Of a stretch of 64,000 nucleotides of DNA, positions 12,141 through 26,161 are shown one piece after another; position 1 is the first letter of the stretch; every line of letters begins with the position of its first letter. The stretch spans positions 20,958,501 through 21,022,500 of the forward strand of contig OY987268.1 of the NCBI GenBank assembly GCA_963920665.1, given 5' to 3'. Position numbers and translations under genes: made by a program. The notes under the pieces are model-generated. The model was not told the DNA's origin, made no database searches, and saw only the letters and a list, made by a program, of their open reading frames with translations. The DNA is from Straminergon stramineum (taxonomy: Eukaryota; Streptophyta; Bryopsida; Hypnales; Calliergonaceae).

Positions 12141-13258
12141 CTAGTGACAAACTCTTTGATATGGTTGGTCATCATTGACAAGGCCTCAATAGCTTTTTGA
12201 ATGGTGTCCAGCTTTTATTTCGGCAATTTAACCATACCAATATCTACACCTTTTGATATCTTGAATTCACTTTGAAGAGAAGCTAAAAAAAATTATATGG
12301 AGACAAATTCAAGTTAATAGTAGATAATTGGCAATCTTTAAAATGCTAAAATTCTTTATACAAAAGAAGGGTAATCCATTCTCAATCTAGAAAAGACATT
12401 TAGTGTGCAATAATACTAGCTTAGAAAAAGGTAATCAACAACTTCTAAAATGCTATAGTGCTTTTGAAAAGGGAGATAATCCATTGTCAATCAAGAAAGG
12501 CCAAACTCTAATATTGTTAGTGATAGTGTTGCCAAATTATTAGGGACACAAGAATTAGAGAACAAAAAGTACAATAATGCATTAAAACAATTCTTAAAAA
12601 AATATATTGCACTAGATTGATAACTAGATAAAATACAAGACAAGACAATAGTGGAGGATTGCTCCAAAACTAGTGTTGCCAAGACTAAAGAGTCCCTTGT
12701 CTTGCCTCCTACTTATACTACTATTCAATGAAGTTCTTGGGAGAACTTCTTAAAGACTATGGAAGCTTCTAGAATACTATAGAAGGTTCTACAAGATACT
12801 ACACTAAATAGTGAAATTAGGTTGCCTCACACTATATAAATACTTAGTATTACATTACAAGAATGCACTACTTTTGAATTAGGTGTTGTTGTAATTGGAA
12901 CTCATAAACCTTCAAGTGTACAAATGGGGATATATATAGAAATTTTTGTTGACTTTGATGGCTTGTAGAGTAACTTTTGGGGGGTAAGTCAAACTAATTG
13001 TTAAGGCAACCTAATTTCATTATTTAGTGTAGATGACTATCAAGGTATCTAGAAGGTCTTTGAATATTCACAATACTATTTGCCTGAATTAAAGGTTGAA
13101 ACAAAACAAAATAAAACTTTTTAACCAATAGTTGGATCTTTGTAAAAATTTAATTCCCTACAAAACTAATAGTTTGATTTTTCAATCTAAAAAAAATTTG
13201 GTATTTAAAAGAATTTTAAAGATTAATTAAATTGGTTGCAATAACTATATACACCTAG
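12141..13258. other. AT-rich spacer
   Basis: No gene, RNA or clear element is visible. The phrase 'aggttgcctcac' with 'tagtgaaatt' near 12815 recurs inverted near 13005 ('ggcaacctaatttcatt', 'tagtgtag'), an imperfect inverted repeat of about 200 bp that may be another small element. Confidence 0.4.
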
Positions 13259-13261
13259 CAT

Positions 13262-13453
13262 CACTAGAAGAAATCTATATTATTCCAACCAATGTTTTTT
13301 TGTTAAATTTCACACAACTACTTTGGATATAAATATATAATGTAGTTTCAACATTGATTTAGTCACAATTCTAAAACTTTGTGATATTTCCAATATAATT
13401 GTGTTAAATTTAACAAAAAATGTCAATTGGAATATTGTAGATTTCTTCTAATG
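13262..13453. mobile_element. CACTA-type MITE (192 bp)
   Basis: The left end reads CACTAGAAGAAATCTA and the reverse complement of the right end reads CATTAGAAGAAATCTA. Inverted similarity continues inward through 'tattcca' and 'ttttttgttaaatt' for about 55 bp. A 3-bp CAT flanks both sides (13259-13261 and 13454-13456), matching the 3-bp target size of CACTA elements. The first 12 bases equal those of the large CACTA element at 24590. There is no coding capacity. Confidence 0.75.
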
Positions 13454-13456
13454 CAT

Positions 13457-15998
13457 GAACATGTATGAAGTTGTATGTGAATATGGGCAATTGGGAAAAG
13501 AGAAACATAGGTTGGCACCCATTTGGTTGAAGTTTGAGGAGTTGATCAATATTTATCCTCTATAATTATATAGGGTTTATCCAAATCAATTAGTTTAGAG
13601 AAGAAAAAAATTTAAATGTATTTTTGTAGAATGAGGAATACGGAACAATACTCAAGGTTATAAAGTAGGATCACCAAAATCTATGCATATTCCTAAGAGC
13701 AAGCCCTAAAAAAAACAAAGAAAAAAATAGATGCTTGTTGCATTTTCTTCAAGGTATAATCATTGAAAATATGGCTCAATTTTAGAAAGCCTACTAATTC
13801 AACTTTAACCTCTTACTAGTTTTTGACATCTTATAATTAAACATTGTTCTTGGATTTCACCCAATTTTATAGCATTTTTGTTTGTGTGATTCAAAAGTAA
13901 GAACTTCTTAATACTCAATAATACATGTTAGAGAAACTTGATGAGTTAAACCCTAGAAAGATGGGCCCATGACTACTAATTTGAAGCCTCACCATCCATC
14001 ATTTTTTTGCTACCATTTTGAAACCAAATATGAAATCATGTCTACTATAAGTTGTAAACTTTTTACATTTTGGGGGGAAAATTTTGGAATTATTGTGAAC
14101 TTTTTAAGAAAAAAATGAAGAAAACTCATATCAAACACAAAATCTACTAAAAAAATCTAAAATTTTCACCATAGGTGTATATTATAGTGTATAATATCAT
14201 GATATAAACCAAAATTACCATGTTATTCTAAAATTAGAAAATAAATTAAGCATAATTATAGGTCCAAAATTCATATTGCTGTAAAATATTGAAATTACAA
14301 ACTTTTCAAAATTTCTAATTAGAGCAGAAATTGCATTTCACAAGCTTCATTTCATTTGTTGAACTCAAATTCAAAAAATATAATTTTTATAGCTAAAATT
14401 CACATCAAGAGTAAATAGCAAGAAATGGCCAAAATACACTTCTAATAAGGAACAACCTCTAAAGTAATAAAACTCTCTAAAGCATGTTGATTGTTAGTCC
14501 CGACACAACTTGCATACAATCATCATTAATGCAAATGACCCTCCCTAATGCAATAGAACCTCTCTAAAACAATAGGGCTCGAATCACCTTCTAATATTAC
14601 AATACAAAGGTTTATTAATTTAGAGAAGGTCTACACATTCAAGAACTAGCAATCTTGGCATAAATGAAATTATCTAAGATGTCCACTAGCTTCTATGGAC
14701 AAGTTGTCAAAGGACACTTATCAATCTCAAAGGACACGAAACAAGAACAATATGGGAACAACTTTCCTACTACACTCACATACAAACACAACAATGTGCT
14801 ACCACTTATTATATTCCCTAAGCCAAGACTGCCAAGTATTATTATGTTAGACAAGTTAATTTATTGACTTACAAAGTATCAACTTAAGAGGTTCAACTAT
14901 GTAATAAACCTCTCTAATGTAATATATCAAACTAGTTTCAACCCAACTCTTTATAGAAGTTCTATTATACAAAGGTGATGCATAGATTAAGCATCTTCTT
15001 CTTTAGAAAAGTCAATAATATCGTAATGAGGAAATTTGCAATACTATTCACTAAAAATGTACTCAAGCAACTTCCAAAAAAAATATTGAATGAGAAAACG
15101 TTATTATCCATTAGGTGAAGTCATCCATCAAACCACTCTAGTCTACAGCGTTGTTCCAGGGTTAAGGTGATCGTACCATACATAATCTTCAATCAAACAT
15201 AGCATCATCGTTCAAGGCAGAGTTTGGAGAAACTATGGTGTGGAGACTGATAACTATCAGTTAAAAATGGAATGGAAAGTTTGGTAGTAAAAATTCTACA
15301 TAGCGCTCTGTAAAAACAAGAACAAGAACAAGGGCTCTCTTGATTTTACAAGCTCTCTGTTCTCAAATGCAGGTTGGCTCAAAACTAGAATATCTGACCC
15401 ACGAATTGTCACCAGTATTATTTTTTCCTTAGCCCCACACTTAAAATTCCTCCCCATATTGACGGACCACCTACTAAAGGGGGCAATGCTTATTGAATCA
15501 ACCATTTTCTATTCTAAAATTTATTTAAAGAAAATTCAATAATGTAGAATGGTGCAAGATTAACACACTAAAACGTGTCACTCCGAATTCACGAATCAAA
15601 TATAAGTGCTAATATTAATTTCTTATGGTGGTTACAGGGTCAATCGACGCAACTCGAATTCTCTCACAAAAAATTCTTCAATTGATCTGAAACCTTGCCA
15701 ACCAATCGTCTCTATTGCAGATACTACAATGTACATTTCCACAAGCACATCCTTATGGTACTAAATGAAACTTAGGTAATCCCTGCAGGAGGAGATATCC
15801 TACAATCCTTGTGAAAACAAAAAAAATACTTCATTCCACTAATCCTACGATCCGCTTCTTTAGAGTCTAGGCATTCCAATCATTTGAACTGTGCAAGCAA
15901 GAATAAAGCAAAGGGGAAACAGAGACCTGCGCCAGAACATGAAGCAAAGTCTTCTTTTCTGCTTCAGACTCTGCTTTGATTAAACACCCAGATCTGCA
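13457..15998. other. AT-rich spacer downstream of the WD40 gene
   Basis: Nothing supportable is visible. Around 14450-14960 the phrases 'cctctctaa' and 'caatagaacct' recur irregularly. A 69-codon minus-strand frame at 15296-15505 lies downstream of the WD40 stop and could be 3' untranslated sequence; it has no recognised motif. Confidence 0.4.
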
Positions 15999-18900
15999 TC
16001 ACCCTACCACATGACCTGCATAAATTGTGCCAGCTTCACTCCAGCCTGCAAAGAGATCTGAATCATAGCACTGCCAAAGTACCATAGTGACGTAAGAACG
16101 AGGAAGGATTAGCATGGCAGCTGAAAAATTTAAATATACGAAAATAAATGAATTTCTATTCAACCCTAAGCATATAAACAAATCAAAATCCAATCTGTAG
16201 GACAGTATTTCGTCCATTAGGTCACTATTTTGTCGCTGGAGTGGCTCCAAAAACTCGGCGAAGGCTACCAACTCTGGCGAATCTTGCCTACATTTTTTTT
16301 ATTTTGGAGCCTACAATACAGTTTCTGGCAATTTACAACAGATTTGCTATATAAAATCTGGCTAAACAAGCACATTTTCACCTTAAATTTTCAATAGCCT
16401 TGTAGCTAGACAAAAAATTTGTCGAAATCTGGCGACAGATAGTCAAAAAGAACCACTAACTTAACCCAGACTAGAAAAGAAATATGGGACCATACTTTGT
16501 CAAAACCTAGCCACCTTGAGTCGCCTCGAAATGCAAAGACTGCTGCATTGCTCCCGCCGGTTTTTTCTCTATTCCAAGGTCCACAAACAACCTGCTTGAC
16601 ACACGAATATTAGGGAGTGCAATAAAAAACGTGGAATAAGCATGAGAACATAAACCCTTGAGCACATACGGCTCAGAAGCATGTGCAATGCATTTGTCCT
16701 TATTCCTCAGCTCGAATGGCCTTAAATAAGCTCCATACACAACATTCCAACAATATTTGTCTCTCAAACAAAGATAAATACCTCATAGTCTAATCCATGT
16801 ACATACAGAAGACCAGGGTCCACTGCCGAAAACGATAACCCAGTGACCTGCACAGTAGAGACAGAAGAACTTCAGAATCATGATAAATATTATCCACCTA
16901 AGTTCTTTCTGGCGATTGCAGACGTAAATAAATACGTCAATGCTACTATCAAGTACTTAGTAAAGCAAGCAAGTGCCTACCTCATACTTTAAGCAACTGG
17001 TCCATCGCGACCTTGGAGTCCACCTGTCAGAATGCAAGAAAGTATTCAGAAGCAAACCTTGCATGATCAGGAAACAAACCTTGTCACTCAGGTCCGAAAA
17101 TACTTGGAACAAATAACTAATTTATAAAGCCACATGCCGAAGCCTGTGAGGAGCAGGGTGACTCACTTCAAGGGATCCATAACAAGGATTACACGCTCAG
17201 CACCACCTATGGCAACCAGTCCCTCGGATGAGCAAGCAACGGCATTCAAGCACTCCCCAGAGAATGCACCCAACATTCGTTGAACACATCCACCTCGCTC
17301 ACCTTGCCTCAGGTCCCAAATACTCAACTGCAAAGTTAGGAGAACAGTGAGCGGACGTGATACACCAGGAGTAGTACCAAGCAATTCATTCATCTAAACG
17401 CTTCCATTCGGTATATTGAGTATTAATTCATATCCAAAAGGTCCCCTGAGATCGTTCAATTTAACACAATGTGGAGGGGTTTGCGATAGACCTGGGGCCC
17501 TTCTGTAACAGCTAGCACAGAGCCATTATCAAATAATGGTCCGTTCAGGAAGGTTAAAGAAGTAGGATGCTGCAATCTGACACCATCAACCTAGTCGTCA
17601 GAAATTTTCATCAGAGCTGAATGTTTAGCAAGTGAGAGAGTTCTCCACCCTAAAATTGTTTAGTAGTGGCACGGCCTCTTTGACAAGAGTGTCAACTAAG
17701 AGTTAATTAGAGCGAAGTCATGCCAAATCAAGGAATTCAAGGAAAATTAAATCTCGGAAATACTTTCACATGTGAAGACAAGGGCTCATTGGCTTTAAGA
17801 GATCTCACTTGGTCAAATATATCTAAAATTGCAAAACAAGTTATGAGGGATTCCTTATCATACCAATTTAGAGGGTGATCAGAAAGGGTTCTCTAGAATG
17901 ATATACCACTCAGCAAGAAGAATGACATTTTGGCAGAGATCCAAAACCATCTTGTGGACAGATATAATAAAATGTAAGCATGTCATGAATTAACCGTCAG
18001 AAGTAATAAAAGCTTACCACACTTACGTGCGTAGTGTGCGAACATAAATGTCCTTATCGTACAGATCCACCGACTTTGCCAAGCCACGTCCAACTGCTGC
18101 CTGCTTGAAAGATTAGAACATTCCATCTGCTTGAGACAGTCTACAAGACTGACGGCTATCAATTTTTAGGTAAGCTCTGAGAAGTGATTTATAAGGGTGA
18201 ACATACAATCGATAACTACTACGTACTCTGCTGCACATCAATGGTGAATTCCACTAGAAAAAAGTAGTTGTTAACTCTTAAGTGCACTCGGGGTGCGTGA
18301 CGATAACTTGACCTATTCTAGAGTCTATCACAAGGTCACCTACAGTACATGTTTTCAGAGCATGCACAACCCTAGAATGGAAAGGCTTGGGCATCATGTA
18401 CCAGAGTGGGCTGCTGACGGCTGAAGACGATACCAGCCCACCAGCCCTCACCAACCCCTGCGTCCTCTGGTCCTGCTGAATACGAAGATCCTGCAAAAGT
18501 GCACACTAAATCAAAGCAATTTCCGTGTTGTTTGACCGGAGCTCGTTCGTTGAACAATCAGTGGACTCTTGAATGGAAAAATCAACCACCATCCAGGGTT
18601 AGCCAATGTTATTGAATCTGCAAAATAGAGCATACGGTAGGGAACCCAAGCCCATGGCTTTCAGCTGTCTTATGTGATTTTCCACTATTAGAATGGATTT
18701 GACTTTTTTTGGTTGGAACTTCTCCCCATTTTCAAGAGGATTCCAACGCACTAAAAAATGTATTATTGGATACAATAAGAATTGTTGAAGTACGAAGGAT
18801 TAGAGTCTCAATCATGAGCCTAGGCTATCCTTGAACTCCAAATATTGCATCTGCAATGTATCTCGGGGAAGAACCATTGAATGTGCTAGAACCTAAATAA

Positions 18901-20338
18901 TCTCATTTCTTACAAGTCACCTGTTTAGATGACACTTGCATAGTAAATGGGTGACTTTTCAACTCGCGGGATAGGGACTCCCAGGCAAATGGTCCTAACC
19001 TTGTATACAAGAAGCAAGAGGGAGAAAAGCGAAAAAGCGAAGAGAAGAAAAGGGGTTCGCTCAATCATCGTACCTTGAATATCAGAGTTCAAGGTGGTCA
19101 CAACAAGGCGGCCATATGCGTCAACTGAACCCAGGAGGAAACCTTCGTCACCTGATAAAGTCAAAATTTCAAAGTTTCCATTTCTAAGTCTTAGTGATAG
19201 AGTCAATTTTCGCAAACTTCAACACAACCAACCCATGTCTTACATGCCCAACACGTTGCGAGCATAGTAAGGCTTCAAAACACAAGTGACACAAACTCTT
19301 TATCATTCTCCATGCCATGTCAGAAGAACATTTTTTACTGCAAACTTACGTGGAGAAGGAGTGAGGGCAATGCCCTGTATCTCAGCCCGATGTGGACATT
19401 GTTCAACTTGCCAGGCACCTGCTACCTGGAGAGGACACATAAAGTTGAAATACACCTCAGAGTCATAACAGATTAAGAAGCATCGTGCGATACCATGCAT
19501 CCTCCACAGTTTATGGACTCGACCTATAAGGAAACAAAGAAAATCACGTCCACATGGATACACTATAGACGAAAATAGATGGACATCAAATGATAACTTC
19601 CTGCCATACCAGATTCCTTTCTAAAATGATTTGGTTAGCCCAAAATCTACGTCATCGAAAAAGAACAGAACTTCCTTACCTCGGAATCCGCAGGAATCAG
19701 CAATCCCTCCTTGCCGGAATCAACGCCAGGCTCCTTCAAATCCATCTACACGTAGGTTTCCAGAAGGCTCTCAGATACTAACACAGTAACCCGATTCACA
19801 TCACAGTCTCTCATTTAAAATAGAATGTCCTCCCTGAAACAAATCAGACTACCTATAATCCTCATGTAAGAATTGAAGACTTAACTTAACCTTTACCAGT
19901 TATTGGAGAACCAGTTATACAACTGAATGCATTGAAAACTTGAGGTCGATAATGGGACTGCATCGGCCTTACCTTGATACAAAAGACATCCACACCAGAA
20001 GCGATGTAAATGTTACACCCCGTGCCATTCTCTGCAAACTGGCCATCACATTCACACACACCACCAGGATTACACTTAATTGGAAAAATATTTATAATCA
20101 CAATTCACAACACAATCTATCCCGAAAACTCAAAAGGATATGGAGTAGAATTGCACACAACTTACTGCACGACTTATTCCAACCAGAGAATTGAAAATTT
20201 TAGTCATAGCCAAACCGCAGAAAATTCACGAATACTCACATGAGTGGCCACGCGATGAGAATGTGTCGCGGCTGGCGACGCGTCAGGTAAAAGATTGGGC
20301 GGGACCGTCACCCTTTGCAGCGTCCGCACGCGCACCAT
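15999..20338 (-). CDS. WD40-repeat family protein, 14 exons, 358 aa
   Basis: I assembled 14 exons with GT-AG borders and matching phases: 20338-20240, 20038-19973, 19745-19680, 19523-19494, 19425-19350, 19151-19074, 18490-18402, 18100-18027, 17576-17492, 17327-17167, 17023-16981, 16847-16782, 16591-16507 and 16057-15999, 1077 nt in all. The ATG follows an in-frame TAG 9 nt upstream, which fixes the start. Propeller-like blades are visible: 'GCNIYIASGVDVFCIK', 'LLGSVDAYGRLVVTTL', 'AAVGRGLAKSVDLYDKDI', 'GSVLAVTEGPQLSIWDLRQG' (a true WD signature), 'GLVAIGGAERVILVMDP' and 'FAGWSEAGTIYAGHVVG' at the C-terminus. Such proteins are usually binding scaffolds; I recognise a plant-conserved style but not a named orthologue, so function is open. 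Exon 4 is only 30 nt. The 3' part of exon 7 and the acceptor of exon 2 are the least certain borders. Confidence 0.8.
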
Positions 20339-20900
20339 GGCTTCAGCCTAATTGCAAAACCAGCAGCAAATTGTAATGCAACGATGGTAGAACGGACCAT
20401 CCAAGAGCCTGTTGGGGTATATCTGCAAGGAGTTTGACATGAAACTTAAACCCTAATTCAGGGTTTTAGCACTATTGGTCATCGAACGAACAAAAAGCTC
20501 ATTCATAGGGGGGCAGCGTTCACACTCTTACCTCTTTAATGTCACCAGCATAGCTGCCTATGATTGTACGGAGTTCTGGAACATTGTGACAATCAACTGG
20601 TGCCGCGTGTAAATTGTGGCTTGAATGAAGTATCTGATGAGGGGCTGCTTTTGTGGGTACTTTAGAGCATCGCCAATGGTCGTTCATGTAGGCAAAACTT
20701 CTTGTGAAAGGACCTCAAAAGAGTGTCAATACAAGGCTCTTGCTCAAATACTACACCGTGTCTAATTTTTTTCAATTATTTGTTGACACAAATGAAAGAA
20801 AATTCTTTGACAAACCATGTCCAAAATTTGAGGAGGATCACCCACTTGTGCAACTTGCAATTTTAATGTTCAACTAATGGCAAGTTTCACTACTCTAGAA
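20339..20900 (-). promoter_or_regulatory. Upstream region of the WD40 gene
   Basis: This is the 5' side of the WD40 gene on the minus strand. It is less AT-rich than the DNA beyond and should hold the 5' untranslated region and promoter. I see no convincing TATA box at a sensible distance, so the call rests on position only. Confidence 0.35.
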
Positions 20901-21960
20901 GAAAATGAAGGATTTTGTGACTACACTATGCAACTAGTTTGTAACTAGTGATAATTTGTAGACTTATAGTTGCAATGCACACCCTAAAATCTAAGAAAAA
21001 GGTGTGGTAATTGCAAAAATTAGGCCTCAATGTGACTCATTTGCAACTTGTTTGCAACTTACAGATTTGCAAATTTTAAAATATTAATCTCAATGATTTC
21101 TAGATTTCAAAATTTAATATCTACCTCCTTTGTAGATTTAAGAATTTTAGAACTACCTTCTTCTAAATTTTTGAATTTCAAAACTACCTTTTTCTAGATT
21201 TTAAAATTTCAAATCTACCTTCTTCTAGCTTTCAAAATTTTGGATCTATCTTCTTCCTAGATTTCAAATATTCAAATATTGGTATATAATAGATTTCATT
21301 GGTTTAGGATACCTTATAATTTCACAAAATTTTAAATTTCTTGGATTTTCAATATTTTGTGATTGCCATAGATTGTAGAAATCTATACACTATAGAAATC
21401 TAAAAATCATAAAAATCTAAAAATTGTAGAAATCTTAGAATTCTATCAACAAAATTCAATGCATAAGACTCCAATAACTTACAAGTCTTATATGTCCAAC
21501 CTAATGGTATGAAACAACCAGAAAGTGACTAGGAAGCAACTATGGTCATGTTGTAGTTGCAATCTTTTTCTAGTTGTTTCTGAGTTGTTTTTTGCAACTA
21601 TAGATTTCTTGCTTTGCAACTGAAACAATCTATCAGTGTCGTAAAACAATGACATAAAACAATTACATTAGATTTAGTGCTAATAAAGAGGATTACAATC
21701 TTAGGATAGTTGTATTGGATACTAGTTTCATAGTAGCGAGTTGTGTTGGACACATTTTTCTTTTAATGTTTCCTGGTGTACAAAAATAAAAAGAATCTCA
21801 TCACTATTGATGTCTATTTTGAAGAAGAATACTAGCATTTGCCAAAGTTGCAAAAGAAAGGCAAAAATGTATTTTTTGGCTCTACCAAAGAACATGTTTT
21901 ATGACATCGTTGACTTCTCGTACAACCCACATTAGAGTGGGTTGGATGTTTGGACTAAGG
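20901..21960. repeat. AT-rich spacer with imperfect ~35-bp tandem units
   Basis: Between about 21085 and 21290 a degenerate unit built on 'ctaccttcttctagattt' plus 'caaaattt' repeats roughly six times with many substitutions. The flanks have repeated 'gcaacta' words. No gene is visible; the 64-codon plus-strand frame at 21741 shows no motif. Confidence 0.45.
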
Positions 21961-21963
21961 GTT

Positions 21964-22200
21964 ACTATTATGTGAGCATAGGAGTGTGAGCCCACGAGCC
22001 TATAATACTATATACCTATATTATAGGTGTATCTACCATAGAAACCATCTATGATTATAGGGTATATATGTTATAAATACCTATATTATAGGTGTTTATG
22101 ATATATACACGTTCTATGGTGTGTGGTATCTATATAATAGGTACCTATAATGTAGGCTCAATGCTCACAAGCTCGCATTCTTGGACTCACATACTAGCAC
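21964..22200. mobile_element. Inverted-repeat element (MITE-like, ~240 bp)
   Basis: The left side 'tactattatgtgagc' followed by 'gagtgtgagcccacgagcct' is matched in inverted form by 'aggctcaatgctcacaagct' and 'ggactcacatacta' at 22153-22198. Inside, the perfect palindrome 'acctatattataggt' occurs twice (near 22013 and 22078). A related left end, 'gggttactattttttgagc', is seen at 58956. Target duplication not determined. Confidence 0.55.
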
Positions 22201-24445
22201 TGTTGTCTTTGGACCATTGGAGAATTAATTATGAATTTCTTAAATTGAAAAATTTGATCATTATAAATGTGTACCATGGGAGTGGCCCTACAAGAAAGCT
22301 AATTTTGTCCTATTCAATAAACTTAATGAAGGGTCGTTTTCCCAACTTAGCGCTTAAAGATGAATGTCAATGATAATGTTTTTTTTGTATGTGTTGCATT
22401 ACAACTAATATTAGAGTGATAAAGTCCTAAAATATATATTACAACCTGTAATTCTATTGAAGCCTATTGCTTGTCCATTTCTTAGTCTCTACTAAACTTA
22501 TCACAAAACTCCCTTCTTTACTAAAAATGCTATTATAATGATTTAGAACCCAATAGCAAGTTTTCAAGATTTGTTTTTTTTTATCATTTTGAATCATGCA
22601 ATAGATCTTCTAGTGAATCTTGATTAAAAATACATTCATTAATTATAGGATCATACCATTCCAATGCACACTTTCAACATATGTGACTTTTCAATAAGCC
22701 TTATTAACCTCTAAACTCCCAAAGTTCCCACTTTCTTGTATCCAACAATTGAATGCACTTAGTTGGCGAAACTTAGTTATCCATGGCTTTTGTAATCTCC
22801 ATTTTAAATATTTGATTCACAGTATAAAATAAACCTCTAATCTAGAAACATTTAAAAGTCTAGACAAGATTTTAAAGTTATGTATAATATATAGCTACAA
22901 ACCTAGTTATTAAGAAGATAATGTAGTAAAATAAAATTTGTCTAAGAAAGAATCTCTATAATTTTTTCTCTCCTAATTAGTCAAGTAAGCAACTAAGATG
23001 ACCAATGCTCAAGTAAATGGTATCCTAGTATAGTAACTTATATAGGTTTTCCACCTACATGAATGAAGATTATATTTTATGGTTCTACTACCAATATCAC
23101 ATATTCATCGTAGTATAATTGAATTTCTAGTATTTTTTACATTTGCACAACCAAGCAATGCATTAATAAGTTGTTTGCCATTTTCTCTTCATTTCGACTA
23201 CTAAATTCTTAAATAGTTGTTGGTTAACTACTTAAAGACTAGAAGGAGGTAGTCCACATTTTCAAAATTGTAGAAATGCATCATGAAATGCAATTCAAAA
23301 TAATAATTTAACAATGATTTTCAAAAAAAAAATTGTAAAATATAATCCATATATCTTATTCATATAGTTAGATGAAGCTACTTTAACCAATGTTTTTCAA
23401 TAAAATTTAAAATATTTTTTTTGAAAATCCTAATAAAATTGGTTATACATTGAATATTTGTAATTTTCACAAGTATTTTTCTCTTTGAATTTAAAATGTT
23501 AGGTTCAAATTCTAATGATTTTTCAAAGGTTTTTATTTTACTTATATATTGAAATCATTTTCGAAGGGTCATTTATTGAACTAAAAATAGTCAATTTTTG
23601 AGGTATGATATACTTCTACACCTTATATGATAGAATATTCGCAAAGGAAATTCTATAAAAACCATGCCATACAAATGTTATAGAACTAGTACAAGAATCT
23701 ACAAATATTTAGATGAATGAAAAAGCAAAGATTATGTGTGCTCAAGACATGGTTTGAAATGTATTCATCTATTGTTTGAAATTTGAATGTCTAATCTTTT
23801 GGGGGTCAAGGTCTTGCAAAAGATAATGTGGATTATTTTGTGAATAGCATCAACACCTATGAAAAAAGACATGCCAATGGGCATCCCACTCACTAAACAT
23901 CATACACAATATCTATAATAGAACTATTCATTAAGAGCATCTTTAGTTTTTACAAGCCTTATCTTTTAATTCCTATAAATTAGTATATGTAATATTCAAT
24001 AAAGCAAATCCCATTGTTTGATACTAATTGGATCTTGTAGACTTAATATATTTATTAATTGAAACATGAGAATTATCAACTACACAATATAGAGGTTAGA
24101 GGTTAAAACTGAGTTCATTCAACTTTTAAAGTTGTCTAGAATACAAAATCAAATATATCTTTTCATACATACAAATCTAGTGTTTTCAACAAAGTGCACA
24201 AAATGCACAAATTTGGGAATCTATGTCTAAGAGTTTGGAGACAATACCACACGTTTGCCTTGGTGATGAATGTCTTTATATGCACTAAGAAATTACCTAT
24301 AATAAAATGAAATTGGTTTCTTAAAAATGTGTATTTTGTCCTATTAATAATAAAAAAATCAACCAAGTAAAACTATGTTTAGGTTAAGCTATGCCTAACT
24401 ATCAACCAAGTTAAAACTTTGTTAAATATTCAATAGACATCCATA
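22201..24445. other. AT-rich spacer, nothing recognised
   Basis: Very AT-rich with frequent short A and T runs. No open frame with a motif, no RNA gene and no clear repeats were found on either strand. Confidence 0.5.
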
Positions 24446-24589
24446 CCTTAAATTAGTCTACTTCTTTTGTTTTGTTTGTTACGTTGAGATCTCCTAGACC
24501 ATGCATCCTCACCCACATTCTTGGTACCATTGAAAAGCCCTCAATGAGGAGGTGTGCATGGACTTAGTTTTGTGGTATTTAGTTCTATG
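24446..24589 (+). repeat. 250-bp repeat, copy 1, left half
   Basis: The stretch 'tgtttgttacgttgagatct' through 'tgcatggactt' matches 30960-31110 and 41235-41390. The rest of this copy continues at 30851-30955 ('atgaaagttatgga' to 'caacacaaggcata'), after the CACTA element. The other two copies are uninterrupted. Confidence 0.75.
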
Positions 24590-26161
24590 CACTAGAAGAA
24601 AACACGCAATCACCTGACTGCGAAATTTAGACACTCAGATGTCCGATCAGACATTAGGCATGTCGACGTAGGTGTCTAATCACATCGCGTCTGCAAAAAT
24701 AGGGGTCGGACATCCAAGAATTAGCTTAGATAGCGGCATGCTAAGCACCGGACATCCAAAAAAACACTGGTCAACGGGTGCCAGAACTCTGCCATGTGGC
24801 TACAAATTTGGTGCCACGTGAACACGGGCAGCCAGGTTGGCAATTTTCTCATCCATCCAATTTTGGTGATGTGGCATCTGATGTGTACATTGACCGAGGA
24901 GTCAACATTAGGTGACGTGGCATCTTTGAATGCTGACGTGGACAATTTTCGTGCGTGGAGAAGCCTCTTCTGGAGCTTTCTACATACGTATGAAAGATGT
25001 CTTTTCAGACATCACAAAGTCTAACACGATGCTGTCCTAGACACAACTATGTTAAAGACAATGTTTATGCGGAACATGCACTGCTGGTAAGCACTACGAT
25101 TCTAACGCCATTTGTGTTGTCTAAGGCTTTCACAGTGGGGCATTAGACATGGTTAAGGACATGTTCATGCAATTTTCTACTAGACGTGTGGCACGTTGGA
25201 TGTCAACATTCACATGTACAACATTTTTACAAGTAACAAATCATTTTAGACAACATGTGCATGCTTCATACCAACATGCTTGAAGATTGGGTTTGAGCAT
25301 GGGATGTCTGAAATGACACTAACCAGTTAGGCAATTGAGAAGCACAAGTCTGTGTAGACAATGTTTAGGACGTGTATAGGGCTATGTTTAATGACATGCT
25401 TGCATAGCTTTTGATGCTTCCACGTTTAGGACAAGCTTAGATGTGATAGCAATGTGCACTGTGAGACGTGAATGAAGACATGTTGTAGACTTCACGGACA
25501 TTGACACTGAATTGAAGGAGTCTAGGATTAAGTCCTACCTAACCACATGGTGCATTCTTATGTGCGCTTGTATACAGACATTGAGACATCAAAACAATGC
25601 GGTGCAACATTGCAATGATCATGAGGACATTGAACATTAGACATTGTACCCACATTTGAAGAGACCTAAACAACACTCTGGCATGGCACGTATTTACCAA
25701 AGTTGGTTTTACACTATATCAATGAATGACATTGCATAGCAAGAGAGCTTAGCACAATCACAATACTTGAAATACATGCACCATTGAATGGAGGAACCTT
25801 TAGGCAAACAAAAAATATCATATTCATATATAGGTAAAGTGTTGCAAGGAAAACAAATCTCCATGAGGAGAACAAAGCTTTTATAAAAGGCAATATAGCA
25901 CAACATGCCCCACAAAAAATATGATAGACACTAAACCCGTTTAGATAATCATGAAATAGTGCCACCAAGAAGTTCTCACAATGTTGCGTGAAGCGTCCTC
26001 TATATCTAAGCAAACATCTGAGCGTTGAAGGCAAGGTCTCCATGGATAGGAGGAGTCCTGCAAACAAACGCTGGACGTTAGTGACAATCGACAAACAAAC
26101 AACTGAAGGCCTACCAGCCACATATCCATGCTTTTGAGAGAATCAAAACACACCTCAATGG

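Noticed and set aside
15296..15505. 69-codon frame downstream of the WD40 stop
   Set aside because: The WD40 frame closes at 15999 with good phase; this piece has no motif and no evidence of being an extra exon.
20888..20930. Possible third CACTA end ('ctctagaagaaaatg')
   Set aside because: No matching inverted end and no 3-bp duplication were found nearby.
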